Part shown: one piece after another, positions 14,889 through 22,660 of the stretch
How the letters are laid out: the number at the start of each line of letters is the position of its first letter
How positions within the stretch are numbered: the stretch's first letter is position 1
DNA from: Mageeibacillus sp. UBA5770
Lineage (GTDB): Bacteria > Bacillota_A > Clostridia > Saccharofermentanales > Saccharofermentanaceae
Assembly (NCBI GenBank): GCA_002418705.1
Contig: DIEQ01000080.1
Location: 1-24,160, forward strand
Length of the DNA stretch: 24,160 bases
Reading direction: 5' to 3'
The notes under the pieces: generated by a model
The model's database searches: none
What the model saw: the letters and a program-made list of their open reading frames with translations, nothing else
Told to the model about the DNA's origin: nothing
Made by a program: the position numbers and the translations under genes

Positions 14889-15848
14889 TCAGGCTTTTTC
14901 AGCTTCAATAGCTTTGTCAGCAATAGCAGACGGGAGTGTAATGCCCATTTCAGAAAGTGCTGCGGAATTGATGTAGATTCCATACTCGCTGATTGTCTCA
15001 TAAGGTATTTCTGAGGCTTTTGCTTCACCTTTTAAGACCTTTGCCGCTATTGCACCGGTCTGCATGCCAAGCTGATAATAATCGATGCCCGCCGCAGCAA
15101 CGCAGCCGAGTTTTACCTGTTCCACTTCACTTCCATATACCGGAATACCGACTTCTCCCGTTTTTTCAAGGACAGAGGGCAGAACGCCGACAACGTTATT
15201 GTCTGTCAGGTTGGAAAAGCAGTCAACACCTTTTGCAATCAGCGTGTCAGCAGCCTGTGTGACATCAGATTGCTGCGTAACACCGATGGCCTCGATCGCA
15301 AAGCCATAGGCAGAAGCTTTCGACTCGTAGTCAGCAATTGCGGATACTGAGTTCGGTTCACTTGTCGTGTAGATGATACCGATCGTATCTGCATCGGGCT
15401 GTAGCTGACGGATCAGGTCAAGCTGGGCATCTACAGGAAGCTTATCGCTTGTTCCCGTGACGTTGCCGCTGTCAAGCTTTGCCTGCACCGGATCGGTAAT
15501 AGCAGTAAAGATTACAGGAATATCCTTATCTTCTGCTGCTGCATAACATGCGGTTGCAGAAGGTGTTGCAATGCCGCACATGAGCGCAACATTGTTGCTG
15601 GAGAAGTTCTGAGCGATCTGTGCAGCGATGGCGTCGTCAAATCCGGCGTTCTGATACGAAATGGTAAAGTCCTTGCCTTCGGTAAGTCCGGCATCTTTAA
15701 GCCCCTGAATAAAGCCTTCCCTGCAATTGTCCAGCGAAGCATGTTCACCATATTGTGAAATCCCGATAACCGGTATTTTCTTACTGCATCCGGTTGCGAT
15801 GGTGAGAATAAATGCCATGGCAAGTAAAATAGTTATTAATTTTTTCAT
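14889..15848 (-). CDS. trpX: ABC transporter substrate-binding lipoprotein, predicted tryptophan binding (TrpX type)
   Basis: 319 residues. A signal peptide with lipobox 'IATGC' (lipidated C21) is followed by a periplasmic-binding fold of the PF04392 type ('IPVIGISQYGEHASLD', 'IPVIFTAITDPV', 'IGIIYTTSEPNS', 'GVTQQSDV'). It would capture the substrate at the outer membrane face and hand it to the permease. The ATG follows AAGGGAG by 8 bases. It is first in the three-gene operon and lies about 115 bases behind the T-box terminator. The binding-protein family alone does not fix the ligand; the UGG T-box argues for tryptophan or a precursor. Confidence 0.85.
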   Translation of the reverse strand: MKKLITILLAMAFILTIATGCSKKIPVIGISQYGEHASLDNCREGFIQGLKDAGLTEGKDFTISYQNAGFDDAIAAQIAQNFSSNNVALMCGIATPSATACYAAAEDKDIPVIFTAITDPVQAKLDSGNVTGTSDKLPVDAQLDLIRQLQPDADTIGIIYTTSEPNSVSAIADYESKASAYGFAIEAIGVTQQSDVTQAADTLIAKGVDCFSNLTDNNVVGVLPSVLEKTGEVGIPVYGSEVEQVKLGCVAAAGIDYYQLGMQTGAIAAKVLKGEAKASEIPYETISEYGIYINSAALSEMGITLPSAIADKAIEAEKA

Positions 15849-15954
15849 ATTGTTTCTCCCTTATTCACTCTAAATTATTGTTATTCTAATTCATCATACA
15901 TGACACTGCCGCCATCGTTTTGTAAATATAAACATATTCAAATCTCCTTCAAAA

Positions 15955-15996
15955 TATAAAAAATCAGCCTCATCCCAAAAAAGGGACAAGACTGAT
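15955..15996 (-). terminator. T-box terminator hairpin
   Basis: On the minus strand ATCAGTCTTGTCCC pairs with GGGATGAGGCTGAT (14 bp with G-U pairs, TTTTTT loop) and is followed by a T-run. It is the regulated terminator that is alternative to the antiterminator containing the T-box motif. Confidence 0.85.
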
Positions 15997-16246
15997 CGTC
16001 CTGCGGTACCACCCAAATTAGCTTCATCTCTAAAGCTCACTCGCTCACGCACCTGCTGATACGTGTCCACCGGATAACGGGCTGGCCTCCCGTTGACGCC
16101 TAATAACCTGCAAATCTGCCGCTTTCGGGTCACCCTCACAAGTCCATTCAGTCAGCCCCGTCATATGGCCCTCACACTTGTGGCCACTCGCTGCGATTCG
16201 CAGGCTGATTTACTACTCTTGTTCATCGGTTTAAATTATAGAATTG
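15955..16246 (-). promoter_or_regulatory. T-box leader, tryptophan specifier (UGG)
   Basis: Read on the minus strand, the leader has the T-box hallmark GGGTGGTACCGC (complement of about 16003-16014) and a stem I with AGTA on its 5' side and GAA-TGG-A on the 3' side; the specifier TGG is the complement of 16144-16146. A terminator hairpin follows. Uncharged tRNA-Trp would pair with the specifier and the T-box bulge, stabilise the antiterminator and allow transcription of the transporter when tryptophan is scarce. The T-box is certain; the specifier choice is strong but made by eye. Confidence 0.9.
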
Positions 16247-16252
16247 CCTTTG

Positions 16253-16281
16253 ATTTTATATAGACCCGGGAAATTTGTCAA
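16253..16281 (-). promoter_or_regulatory. Promoter of the T-box/trp transporter operon
   Basis: On the minus strand a perfect -35 TTGACA (16276-16281) and a -10 TAAAAT (16253-16258) are separated by exactly 17 bases. Transcription should start near 16246, right at the beginning of the T-box structure. The -35 lies only 15 bases past the stop of the DUF427 gene. Confidence 0.85.
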
Positions 16282-16296
16282 TAGTTGTATCGGTTA

Positions 16297-16590
16297 TCAC
16301 AATCCGTCAAACCGTATCTCGACACCATTCCAGAACGCAATATAGTCTTTGATCATCGTCGCTTTCTCCAGCGGTTCCGGATAATACCAGGCGGCGTTCG
16401 GGTTGCGCTTTCCATCCACTACGATGTCATAGTAGCTTGCAAGACCCTTCCATGGACACCTTGTATGATAGTCACTGTTTTCAAGAAATTCGGGGGCTAC
16501 ATCTTCTTTAGGGAAATACTGATTTCCTTCTATCATAATCGTCCTATCGCTTTTTGCCAGTTCTTTTCCATTCCAGGTTGCGTGTACCAT
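16297..16590 (-). CDS. DUF427 domain protein
   Basis: 97 residues matching the DUF427 fold, with the characteristic 'YFPKEDV' and 'TRCPWKGLASYYDI' motifs and 'AAWYYPEPLEKA' near the C-terminus. The domain is a small single-domain soluble protein of unsettled function. The start has GAAGGAGG 6 bases upstream. It lies 27 bases after the disulfide oxidoreductase gene, so it is probably co-transcribed with it and with the OpuC-like genes; no terminator separates it from the T-box promoter. Confidence 0.85.
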   Translation of the reverse strand: MVHATWNGKELAKSDRTIMIEGNQYFPKEDVAPEFLENSDYHTRCPWKGLASYYDIVVDGKRNPNAAWYYPEPLEKATMIKDYIAFWNGVEIRFDGL

Positions 16591-16617
16591 TTACTTTCCT
16601 CCTTCTAAATATATAGT

Positions 16618-17967
16618 TTATAGCATATAAATAATATCTGATGCAGCAGTCGGATAGGCATATGTCATTTTTTTGAGTTCCTTCAGTTCAATATTCTGTT
16701 GAATGGCGGCAGCAAAGTGATTAACCAGCTCGTCCGCCTCGTTACTTACAAAGTGTGCACCCAATACACAATTTGTTTTTTTGTCTATTACAATTTTTGC
16801 AGCCGCATATTTTTCGTTGGTTCTTTTATATGTATACCAGGCTGACATATCGAGATTATTTACATAACACTCATATCCCATTTCACGCGCTTTTTCTTCT
16901 GACAGACCAACAGATGCTATTTTCGGAATCGTGAAGACAGTAGAGGGCATAATACGGTAGTCTGGTGTTACATGATTTCCCTTGAGCAGATTTTTAGACA
17001 CGATGCTTGCTTCCATACTTGCAACGGGTGTAAGCGGCAGTCCTTTGGTATCCGAAACATCCCCTGCAGAATATACTTTAGGATTGCTGACACTCTGCAT
17101 ATATTCATTTACCGTTATGCCGCGCTTGCTGAAGCTCACATTACCTGCTTCGAGGCTGAGTTGATCGATATTGGGAATCCTTCCTGCACCGTGAACCACC
17201 AGATCACATGTCACCAGGAATTCGCCATCGGCTCCGTCCCCTTTAACGATAAATTTCCCGCCGGCTTTCTCAACGGAATGAATGACTGCATTTCCCATAA
17301 AGCGTATTCCAATATCACTGCCTTTCTGCATAAGCAGGCTTATATGGTCAGGATCAAAGTTCATAAGCGGACGATCCTGTCTTTCAATGATAGTAACGGA
17401 CGACCCGGCACGGGCAGCAATATGGGCAAACTCCATGGAAATCATTCCTCCGCCGACAAAAACGATATCGGGCGGCAGAGTATTCATTTCAAGAAAATAG
17501 TCACTGAATACAATATTTTCTTCGCCAATTATTGATAAAGGCATTGGACGGGCGCCGGTTGCTATAAGAATATGGCTCCCCTTGAGTATTTTTCCGTTAA
17601 CCTCAATTTCATCATCTGTTATAAAACGGGCAGTTCCATGAAAGGTTTCAATCCCCGCATCAACCATCCCCTTCTCGAAATTTTGCGAATAGTTTTCAAT
17701 GAAGGAATGTTTGAATGCCATTAATTCAGACCAGACAATCTTTGAATCCGAACTTATTCCTTTACCTTGCATCCTGTTGTTCCAGTCAACAATTTCTGCG
17801 GCTCCCATCAGGATCTTCTTCATATCGCAGCCGCGCAGGGCACATGTTCCGCCAAATGGTCTCTCGTCAATGATCGCGACTGTCCAGCCGGCTTTTCTGC
17901 ATTTCCTCGCAGCCGAGGATCCCCCGGTCCCTGTACCGATAACAATAAGGTCAAAAGATTTACCCAT
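16618..17967 (-). CDS. Pyridine nucleotide-disulfide oxidoreductase (FAD/NAD(P)-dependent)
   Basis: 449 residues. FAD-binding 'IGTGTGGSSAA' (10-20), a redox cysteine pair C42/C47 in 'GGTCALRGCDMKK', an NAD(P)-binding 'VGGGMISMEFA' (about 171-182), a second FAD contact 'VYSAGDV' and a C-terminal dimerisation domain are present. The C-terminal motif reads 'YAYPTAASD' where lipoamide dehydrogenase and glutathione reductase have 'HxHPT..E', so the catalytic His is replaced by Tyr. It is therefore neither of those enzymes in the strict sense and its disulfide or metal substrate is unknown. A strong AGGAGGT site supports the start. It follows the OpuC-like ATPase by 39 bases. Confidence 0.85.
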   Translation of the reverse strand: MGKSFDLIVIGTGTGGSSAARKCRKAGWTVAIIDERPFGGTCALRGCDMKKILMGAAEIVDWNNRMQGKGISSDSKIVWSELMAFKHSFIENYSQNFEKGMVDAGIETFHGTARFITDDEIEVNGKILKGSHILIATGARPMPLSIIGEENIVFSDYFLEMNTLPPDIVFVGGGMISMEFAHIAARAGSSVTIIERQDRPLMNFDPDHISLLMQKGSDIGIRFMGNAVIHSVEKAGGKFIVKGDGADGEFLVTCDLVVHGAGRIPNIDQLSLEAGNVSFSKRGITVNEYMQSVSNPKVYSAGDVSDTKGLPLTPVASMEASIVSKNLLKGNHVTPDYRIMPSTVFTIPKIASVGLSEEKAREMGYECYVNNLDMSAWYTYKRTNEKYAAAKIVIDKKTNCVLGAHFVSNEADELVNHFAAAIQQNIELKELKKMTYAYPTAASDIIYML

Positions 17968-18006
17968 AATTGTACCTCCTGAAAACAGTTCTTCGAAGTT
18001 CTACCG

Positions 18007-18969
18007 TCAGAATGCAAGCTTGGATAAGGAGGACAGTTCAAATTGCCCGACGCTTTTTCCTTTTTCATCGACTACGCAAATACTGGTCACGCCGTACTCC
18101 AGGCACATTCTTATCCCGACAATTAACTTTTCATTATTTCTGACGCACAGATTCCCCGGTTTCTGATGTACGGTATTAACCGCTTCGCTATCCGGGATCG
18201 TGAGGTAATTTTTGATTTCGGCAATATTCAGATAAGAAAGAAATCCTTTGTTTCCCAGAAAATCGGTCACGAAACCTTCGCTGCTTTGGAACACAATCGC
18301 ATCCCGGGTACCCGCCTGCATGATTTCACCGTCGCGCAGGACAACGATTTTGGTGCCGAGCTTTATGGCTTCCTCAATATCATGGGTAACCAGTACAACT
18401 GTTTTGCCGAGTGTCTTGTATAACCGCAGGATTTCTTCCTGCAGTACTTTGCGGTTGATTTGATCGACTGCCCCAAGCGGCTCATCCATCAGGATAATTT
18501 CCGGATCTGCCGCGAGCGCACGTGCAATTCCCACTCTCTGTTTTTGTCCGCCGCTTAGTTCCTTTGGATACTTTGGAAGATAACTTTCATCGAGTCCTAC
18601 AAGATTAATAAGTTCGCGTGCCCTTTTTCGCTTAACTTCAGCTGTCGCTTTCTGGATATCAAGTGAATAGACGATGTTATTCTCGATAGTCATATGCGGA
18701 AACAGACCGATCTGCTGGATCACGTAGCCCATTTTTCGCTTCAGCGTAATTGAGTCCCATTCTTTAATTTCTTTGCCTTTGATGTATATCTGACCGCTGG
18801 TTGGATGAACCAACCCATTCATCATCTTGAGAATCGTTGTTTTACCGCAGCCGGAAGGACCGATCAACACAACGAACTCGCCTTCTTCGATAGACAAATT
18901 CAATTTCTTGATGACCGGTTTATCAGTCTCATAAGAATGGCTGACGTCTTCAAACCGAATAAGAGTCAT
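18007..18969 (-). CDS. opuCA: Osmoprotectant (glycine betaine/choline/carnitine) ABC transporter ATPase, OpuCA-like
   Basis: 320 residues. Walker A 'GPSGCGKTT' (37-45), signature 'LSGGQ' (138-142) and Walker B 'IILMDEP' (158-164) are intact. After the ATPase domain the last 60 or so residues resemble one CBS unit ('YGVTSICVVDEKGKSVGQF'), which in OpuA/OpuC-type ATPases senses ionic strength or nucleotides. The ATG overlaps the TAA of the binding-protein gene (TAATG), so translation is coupled. It pairs with the permease and binding protein upstream in the operon. Confidence 0.88.
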   Translation of the reverse strand: MTLIRFEDVSHSYETDKPVIKKLNLSIEEGEFVVLIGPSGCGKTTILKMMNGLVHPTSGQIYIKGKEIKEWDSITLKRKMGYVIQQIGLFPHMTIENNIVYSLDIQKATAEVKRKRARELINLVGLDESYLPKYPKELSGGQKQRVGIARALAADPEIILMDEPLGAVDQINRKVLQEEILRLYKTLGKTVVLVTHDIEEAIKLGTKIVVLRDGEIMQAGTRDAIVFQSSEGFVTDFLGNKGFLSYLNIAEIKNYLTIPDSEAVNTVHQKPGNLCVRNNEKLIVGIRMCLEYGVTSICVVDEKGKSVGQFELSSLSKLAF

Positions 18970-19853
18970 TACAATAAACCTTTCGACTCAAGGAATTCTT
19001 TAGCGACAAGTTTTGCTTCCTTGTTATCATGTTCGACATAATAGTTCATTTGCTGCATTTCTTCGTCGCTGATCTGTCCTGCGAGTTTATTCAATATGCC
19101 TTCGAGTTCCGGATACTTGTCGAGTGTCTCCTGTCTTATTACCGTTGCGGCCTGATAGGCAGGGAAAAATTGTTTGTCATCCTCAAGCACTTTGAGATCA
19201 TACTCAGATAAGAGACCGTCAGTAGAAAAATTGTTTATTACGTCTACTTCCCCGGCACCGATGGCTTTATACTTTAAGCCGATATCGATATCCTTCGTCT
19301 CTTTAAATGCAAATCCGTATTCTGCAACCAAACCCGGATAGCCGTCCTCCCGTTCATAGAAATCATACTCAGCTCCAAGTGTAAATTGAGAGCTGGCGGC
19401 GGCAAGGTCAGAATACGTCTCGATGCCATTTTCTTCAGCAACCGTACGATCCATCGAAAGCGCGTAGGTGTCGTTGAATCCGTAGAGCTCGAGCCACTTA
19501 AAGTTATAGGAGTCCATATATCCCTTAGCAACCTCAGCATAAAGTTCTGCGGGATCACGAATAAGATCCTTCTTCAATACAAAAAGCCAGCCTGTTCCGG
19601 TGTATTCAGGGTACATGTCAATTTCTCCGGCTTCCATAGCCGGCTGAATATTGGATGTGCCCCCGCCAATACCTGTTTTATATTCCACATTAATATCCGA
19701 GTGCGCTTCAATAAGCTGTCCCATCATTTCGGCAATTATATAGCTTTCCGCCATCGGTTTTGAAGCGATAACAACTTTCTTTTCCGCTTTTTGACATCCG
19801 GCCAGAGCAAATACAACAGACATGGCCAAAAGAATGCATGTGAATTTTTTCAT
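18969..19853 (-). CDS. opuCC: Osmoprotectant ABC transporter substrate-binding lipoprotein, OpuCC-like
   Basis: 294 residues. The lipobox 'ALAGC' (C20) is followed by an OpuAC-type quaternary-amine binding fold: 'VVIASKPMAESYIIAEMM', 'TGIGGGTSNIQPAM', 'DMYPEYTGTGW' and 'DVINNFSTDGLL' are typical of choline/betaine/carnitine binding proteins. It is a membrane-anchored extracytoplasmic receptor. The ATG overlaps the permease stop (ATGA) and has GGAGG upstream inside the permease coding end. The exact osmolyte is not settled by the sequence. Confidence 0.88.
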   Translation of the reverse strand: MKKFTCILLAMSVVFALAGCQKAEKKVVIASKPMAESYIIAEMMGQLIEAHSDINVEYKTGIGGGTSNIQPAMEAGEIDMYPEYTGTGWLFVLKKDLIRDPAELYAEVAKGYMDSYNFKWLELYGFNDTYALSMDRTVAEENGIETYSDLAAASSQFTLGAEYDFYEREDGYPGLVAEYGFAFKETKDIDIGLKYKAIGAGEVDVINNFSTDGLLSEYDLKVLEDDKQFFPAYQAATVIRQETLDKYPELEGILNKLAGQISDEEMQQMNYYVEHDNKEAKLVAKEFLESKGLL

Positions 19854-20491
19854 GTCGTCCTCCTTAACAGCTTTTTCTCAAGAACGCCCAGCAGGGCATC
19901 TGAGAATATTGCAAGCAGTGCTACCAGGAGGCTGCCTGCAATTGTCATTTCGTCAAAATTGGTTGTTATTCCGCGCCATATTGCCACGCCTAATCCTCCT
20001 GCCCCGATAAACGATGCAACTCCGGCAAGAGCGATTGTCATGACTACCATGTTGCGTATTCCTGCAATTATTACCGGGAGTGCCAATGGAAACTGCACTT
20101 TCCAAAGCAGCTGCAAGGGTGAACTCCCCATACCGACAGCTGCTTCGATAATTTGGTCATCCACTTCCTTAAGCCCTACATAGGTGTTTCTAATGACAGG
20201 CAGCAAGCCGTAAATTACAAGGGCAATAATGGCTGTTGTGTTTCCGATGCCGGTAAATGATACAAAAAAGCCAAACATAGCAATCGACGGGATCGTATAC
20301 AGGAAATTCGTGACCCCAATCACTATATCGGCTGCTTTTTTCGATTTTGAAATGAAAATTCCGGTAGTGATCCCAATTGCGGTTATTATCAGGATCGCAG
20401 TCGCACTAAGTGATATATGTTGGAAAACAAGCTGCAGAAAAAACTCTTTACGAGCAATAAACAAATTAATCAGGTTAGTCAAAAAATCCAT
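19850..20491 (-). CDS. opuCB: Osmoprotectant ABC transporter permease, OpuCB-like
   Basis: 213 residues with five or six membrane segments and the binding-protein-dependent transport signature with its EAA-type loop ('EAAVGMGSSPLQLLWKVQFP'). It is the channel of the OpuC-like system. Only one permease gene is present, whereas classical OpuC has two (OpuCB and OpuCD), so it should work as a homodimer. The ATG follows AAAGAGG by about 8 bases. It is the first gene of the likely five-gene run that ends with DUF427. Confidence 0.88.
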   Translation of the reverse strand: MDFLTNLINLFIARKEFFLQLVFQHISLSATAILIITAIGITTGIFISKSKKAADIVIGVTNFLYTIPSIAMFGFFVSFTGIGNTTAIIALVIYGLLPVIRNTYVGLKEVDDQIIEAAVGMGSSPLQLLWKVQFPLALPVIIAGIRNMVVMTIALAGVASFIGAGGLGVAIWRGITTNFDEMTIAGSLLVALLAIFSDALLGVLEKKLLRRTT

Positions 20492-20691
20492 ATATTCGCC
20501 TCTTTGCTAATAAATAGCAGACCTGCATTGCGTGCTTATGAGGCTGTATAGATATAATATTCTTCTATTATATATAAGGAGGAGAATTTTAACAAGGTTA
20601 CGCAGCATATCTGGGATTGCAAGGCCAATGAGACTGCAAGATGCGTAATTGTAATAAAATTGAAAAAATCCAATTTTTAAAGGAGAATAAT
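20492..20691. promoter_or_regulatory. Divergent promoter region, opuC operon and glyoxalase pseudogene
   Basis: An AT-rich gap with TATAAT at 20553-20558 (plus) and overlapping TATA-like words on the minus strand that may start the opuC operon. An AAGGAGG at about 20576 has no start codon after it. A 7-bp hairpin, AAAATTG/CAATTTT (20656-20677), lies just before the ribosome site of the broken glyoxalase gene. No intact gene is seen. Confidence 0.4.
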
Positions 20692-21054
20692 ATGCATTTT
20701 CTTCATTAAACATTTAGAGTCAGAGATATTGAAAAATCCGTCCATTTTTATGAAGACATCATCGGATTGAAGACGCAGAAAAGGTTCCCTCATGGTGATT
20801 GGGAAGTCGTATTTCTTGCGGATAAAGAAGGTGCAACACAGATTGAACTTGTGTATGCGCCAAATTCTGTCTACGTTGAGACAAAGGGTATGACGGTATG
20901 TTTTCAGACCGAGGATCTTGATGGTATCCTCAAAAAAGCACAGGAAAACGGACTCAATCCTTCCGATGTAAGAAATCCTGATCCTGAAACAAGATATTTT
21001 TATGTTTATGATCCCGATGGAATTTCTATAGAATTCAAACAGAAGATGAACTAA
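20692..21054 (+). pseudogene. VOC/glyoxalase-like protein interrupted by TAA at codon 6
   Basis: The frame begins with ATG at 20692, 6 bases after AGGAG, and reads 'MHFLH', then TAA (20707-20709), then continues without further stops as 'TFRVRDIEKSVHFYEDIIGL' and on to 'IEFKQKMN' at 21054. This is a full-length lactoylglutathione lyase-like protein of about 120 residues apart from the nonsense codon. His-5, a metal ligand in E. coli glyoxalase I, is present before the stop; glutamates of 'QIELVY' and 'ISIEF' match two other ligands. No strong downstream ribosome site for reinitiation is seen. It could be a mutation, a sequencing error or, less likely, recoding. Confidence 0.85.
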
Positions 21055-21077
21055 TTCCCATCTGCGGTCTGCTGCAC

Positions 21078-21971
21078 TTAATGAGCTGCGAGATCCTCGC
21101 CAAAAATCTGCCGGAAGATCCTCTGTCCTGTCGGGGTTGCGGCGAGTCCCCCCTCTCCCGTCTCCTTCAACGAGGAGGGCATACTGTCTCCTATACTCTT
21201 CATTGCAGCGATGACTTCGTCAGCAGGTATTGCACTTTTAATCCCGGACAGCGCAAGTTCAGCTGCGACAAATGCATTTGAAACACCGGAAGCATTACGC
21301 TTGATGCAGGGAATTTCTACAAGACCTGCTACAGGGTCACACACGAGTCCAAGTGTGTTTTTAATGGCAATAGCTACGGCATGTCCAATCATATCCGGGG
21401 TGCCTCCCGCCAATTCAATCACCGCTGCAGCGGCCATGGCACTGGCGGATCCGCACTCAGCCTGGCATCCGCCCTGTGCACCGGACAGGCATGCGTTTTT
21501 GGCGATCACCATGCCGACGGCAGACGCTGTAAACAGTGACATGATACAGTCTTTTTTTGAGATATCCTTTTCCATCTGCATCGTGATCACAGCAGCAGGT
21601 AATATTCCGCAGGAACCGGCTGTCGGAGCTGCTACAATGCACCCCATCGCAGCGTTAATTTCTGCCACGGCTATCGCACGAGCCAGTGCACCGGCGAAAA
21701 AAGTCCCGCAAAGGTGTTTATGTTCGTCGATCTGCTGCGCAAGCCTGTGTGCATCTCCGCCTGTCAGCCCGCTGTTGGAGCGAACTCCGGCTGCCATCCC
21801 TTTTTGAACGGCCTGGGTCATCACATCATACTGATGTTCCATTCGTTCAAAAAGACTCTCGGGAGTACTTTCCATCTCCTTAGCCTGCTGCTGTAATACA
21901 AGAGTTGAAAGCCCGCAATGTTTCTCGCTTGCTTCTTCGAGCAGCTGCTCTAAGTTATCATAATAATCCAT
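21078..21971 (-). CDS. sdaAA: L-serine dehydratase, iron-sulfur type, alpha subunit
   Basis: 297 residues, the catalytic chain of the [4Fe-4S] serine dehydratase that converts L-serine to pyruvate and ammonia. Typical motifs are 'RSNSGLTGGDAHR', 'VAAPTAGSCGILPA' and 'GAQGGCQAECGSASAMAA'. Cysteines at 161, 169, 173, 211 and 222 include the cluster ligands; the family uses a labile cluster with one iron free to bind serine. The ATG follows the beta-subunit stop by 9 bases, with the ribosome site AGGAG overlapping that stop. It is last in the operon and converges on the glyoxalase pseudogene. Confidence 0.95.
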   Translation of the reverse strand: MDYYDNLEQLLEEASEKHCGLSTLVLQQQAKEMESTPESLFERMEHQYDVMTQAVQKGMAAGVRSNSGLTGGDAHRLAQQIDEHKHLCGTFFAGALARAIAVAEINAAMGCIVAAPTAGSCGILPAAVITMQMEKDISKKDCIMSLFTASAVGMVIAKNACLSGAQGGCQAECGSASAMAAAAVIELAGGTPDMIGHAVAIAIKNTLGLVCDPVAGLVEIPCIKRNASGVSNAFVAAELALSGIKSAIPADEVIAAMKSIGDSMPSSLKETGEGGLAATPTGQRIFRQIFGEDLAAH

Positions 21972-21980
21972 TTGTTTCTC

Positions 21981-22640
21981 CTAGTGCAGCCGCAGCGCGA
22001 TCGAGCGGAGTATGTTCGGCATACCGCTTATGTGCTCATTCATAATTGGGTCAACTTTGCCGTCAACTTCGATCGTCATAATTGCTATGCCGCCCTTTTG
22101 ACTGCGTGACAGCCGAAAATTTGATATGTTTATTCCAAGTTCCCCAAGATATTGAGATACTTCCGCAATTACACCGGCTGTATCCCTGTGCAGAACAATC
22201 AGGGTATCATTTTGCCCCGAAAACTCCACTTCCAATCCATTGATTTGATTGATGATAATATTTCCGCCGCCAATGGAGGAACCCTGGACGATAATCTGTT
22301 CGCCGTCTGCAGACGTTAAGATGATACGGGCAGTGTTTGGGTGTGCATCCTTTATTGAATCGGGAATAATAGTTACTTCAAGGCCTGCTTCCACGGCAAG
22401 CATCGGACTTGTGCGAATCCGTTCATCATCAGGCAGCATCCCTAAAATACCTGCAATCAAAGCCTTGTCCGTACCATGCCCCCTGTACGTTTTTGCAAAG
22501 GATCCGTGAAGGCGGATCTCAGCCTTTACAGCAGGCCTGCCTAATAAAAGGCCGGCGACATAACCGATACGGACGGCACCCGCAGTATGCGAACTGGAAG
22601 GTCCAATCATCACAGGTCCGACAATATCAAATACATTCAT
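21981..22640 (-). CDS. sdaAB: L-serine dehydratase, iron-sulfur type, beta subunit
   Basis: 219 residues. The N-terminal domain has the signature 'MIGPSSSHTAGAVRIG' and 'LHGSFAKTYRGHGTDKAL'; the C-terminal part (about 147-219) is an ACT domain ('LIVLHRDTAGVIAEVSQYL') for regulation by amino acids or subunit contacts. It pairs with the alpha subunit encoded directly downstream. AAGGAG upstream supports the start, 20 bases after the threonine synthase stop. Confidence 0.95.
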   Translation of the reverse strand: MNVFDIVGPVMIGPSSSHTAGAVRIGYVAGLLLGRPAVKAEIRLHGSFAKTYRGHGTDKALIAGILGMLPDDERIRTSPMLAVEAGLEVTIIPDSIKDAHPNTARIILTSADGEQIIVQGSSIGGGNIIINQINGLEVEFSGQNDTLIVLHRDTAGVIAEVSQYLGELGINISNFRLSRSQKGGIAIMTIEVDGKVDPIMNEHISGMPNILRSIALRLH

Positions 22641-22660
22641 GGGTTTCTCCTTGTCAGGTA

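Noticed and set aside
15894..16139. 81-residue minus-strand frame upstream of the trp transporter
   Set aside because: It runs through the T-box motif and terminator hairpin; the RNA structure explains the sequence.
20597..20650. TTACGCA...TGCGTAA inverted repeat before the glyoxalase gene
   Set aside because: Seven-base arms about 40 bases apart in AT-rich DNA; too weak to call an operator or hairpin.
20507..20713. 68-residue minus-strand frame upstream of the opuC genes
   Set aside because: AT-rich composition rich in Tyr, Ile and Leu, overlapping promoter motifs and the start of the glyoxalase gene on the other strand; no ribosome site seen.
20767..21054. Glyoxalase-like protein starting at TTG 20767
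   Set aside because: No ribosome site precedes it and it would begin inside the conserved domain; the stretch upstream is clearly the missing N-terminus with a nonsense codon.
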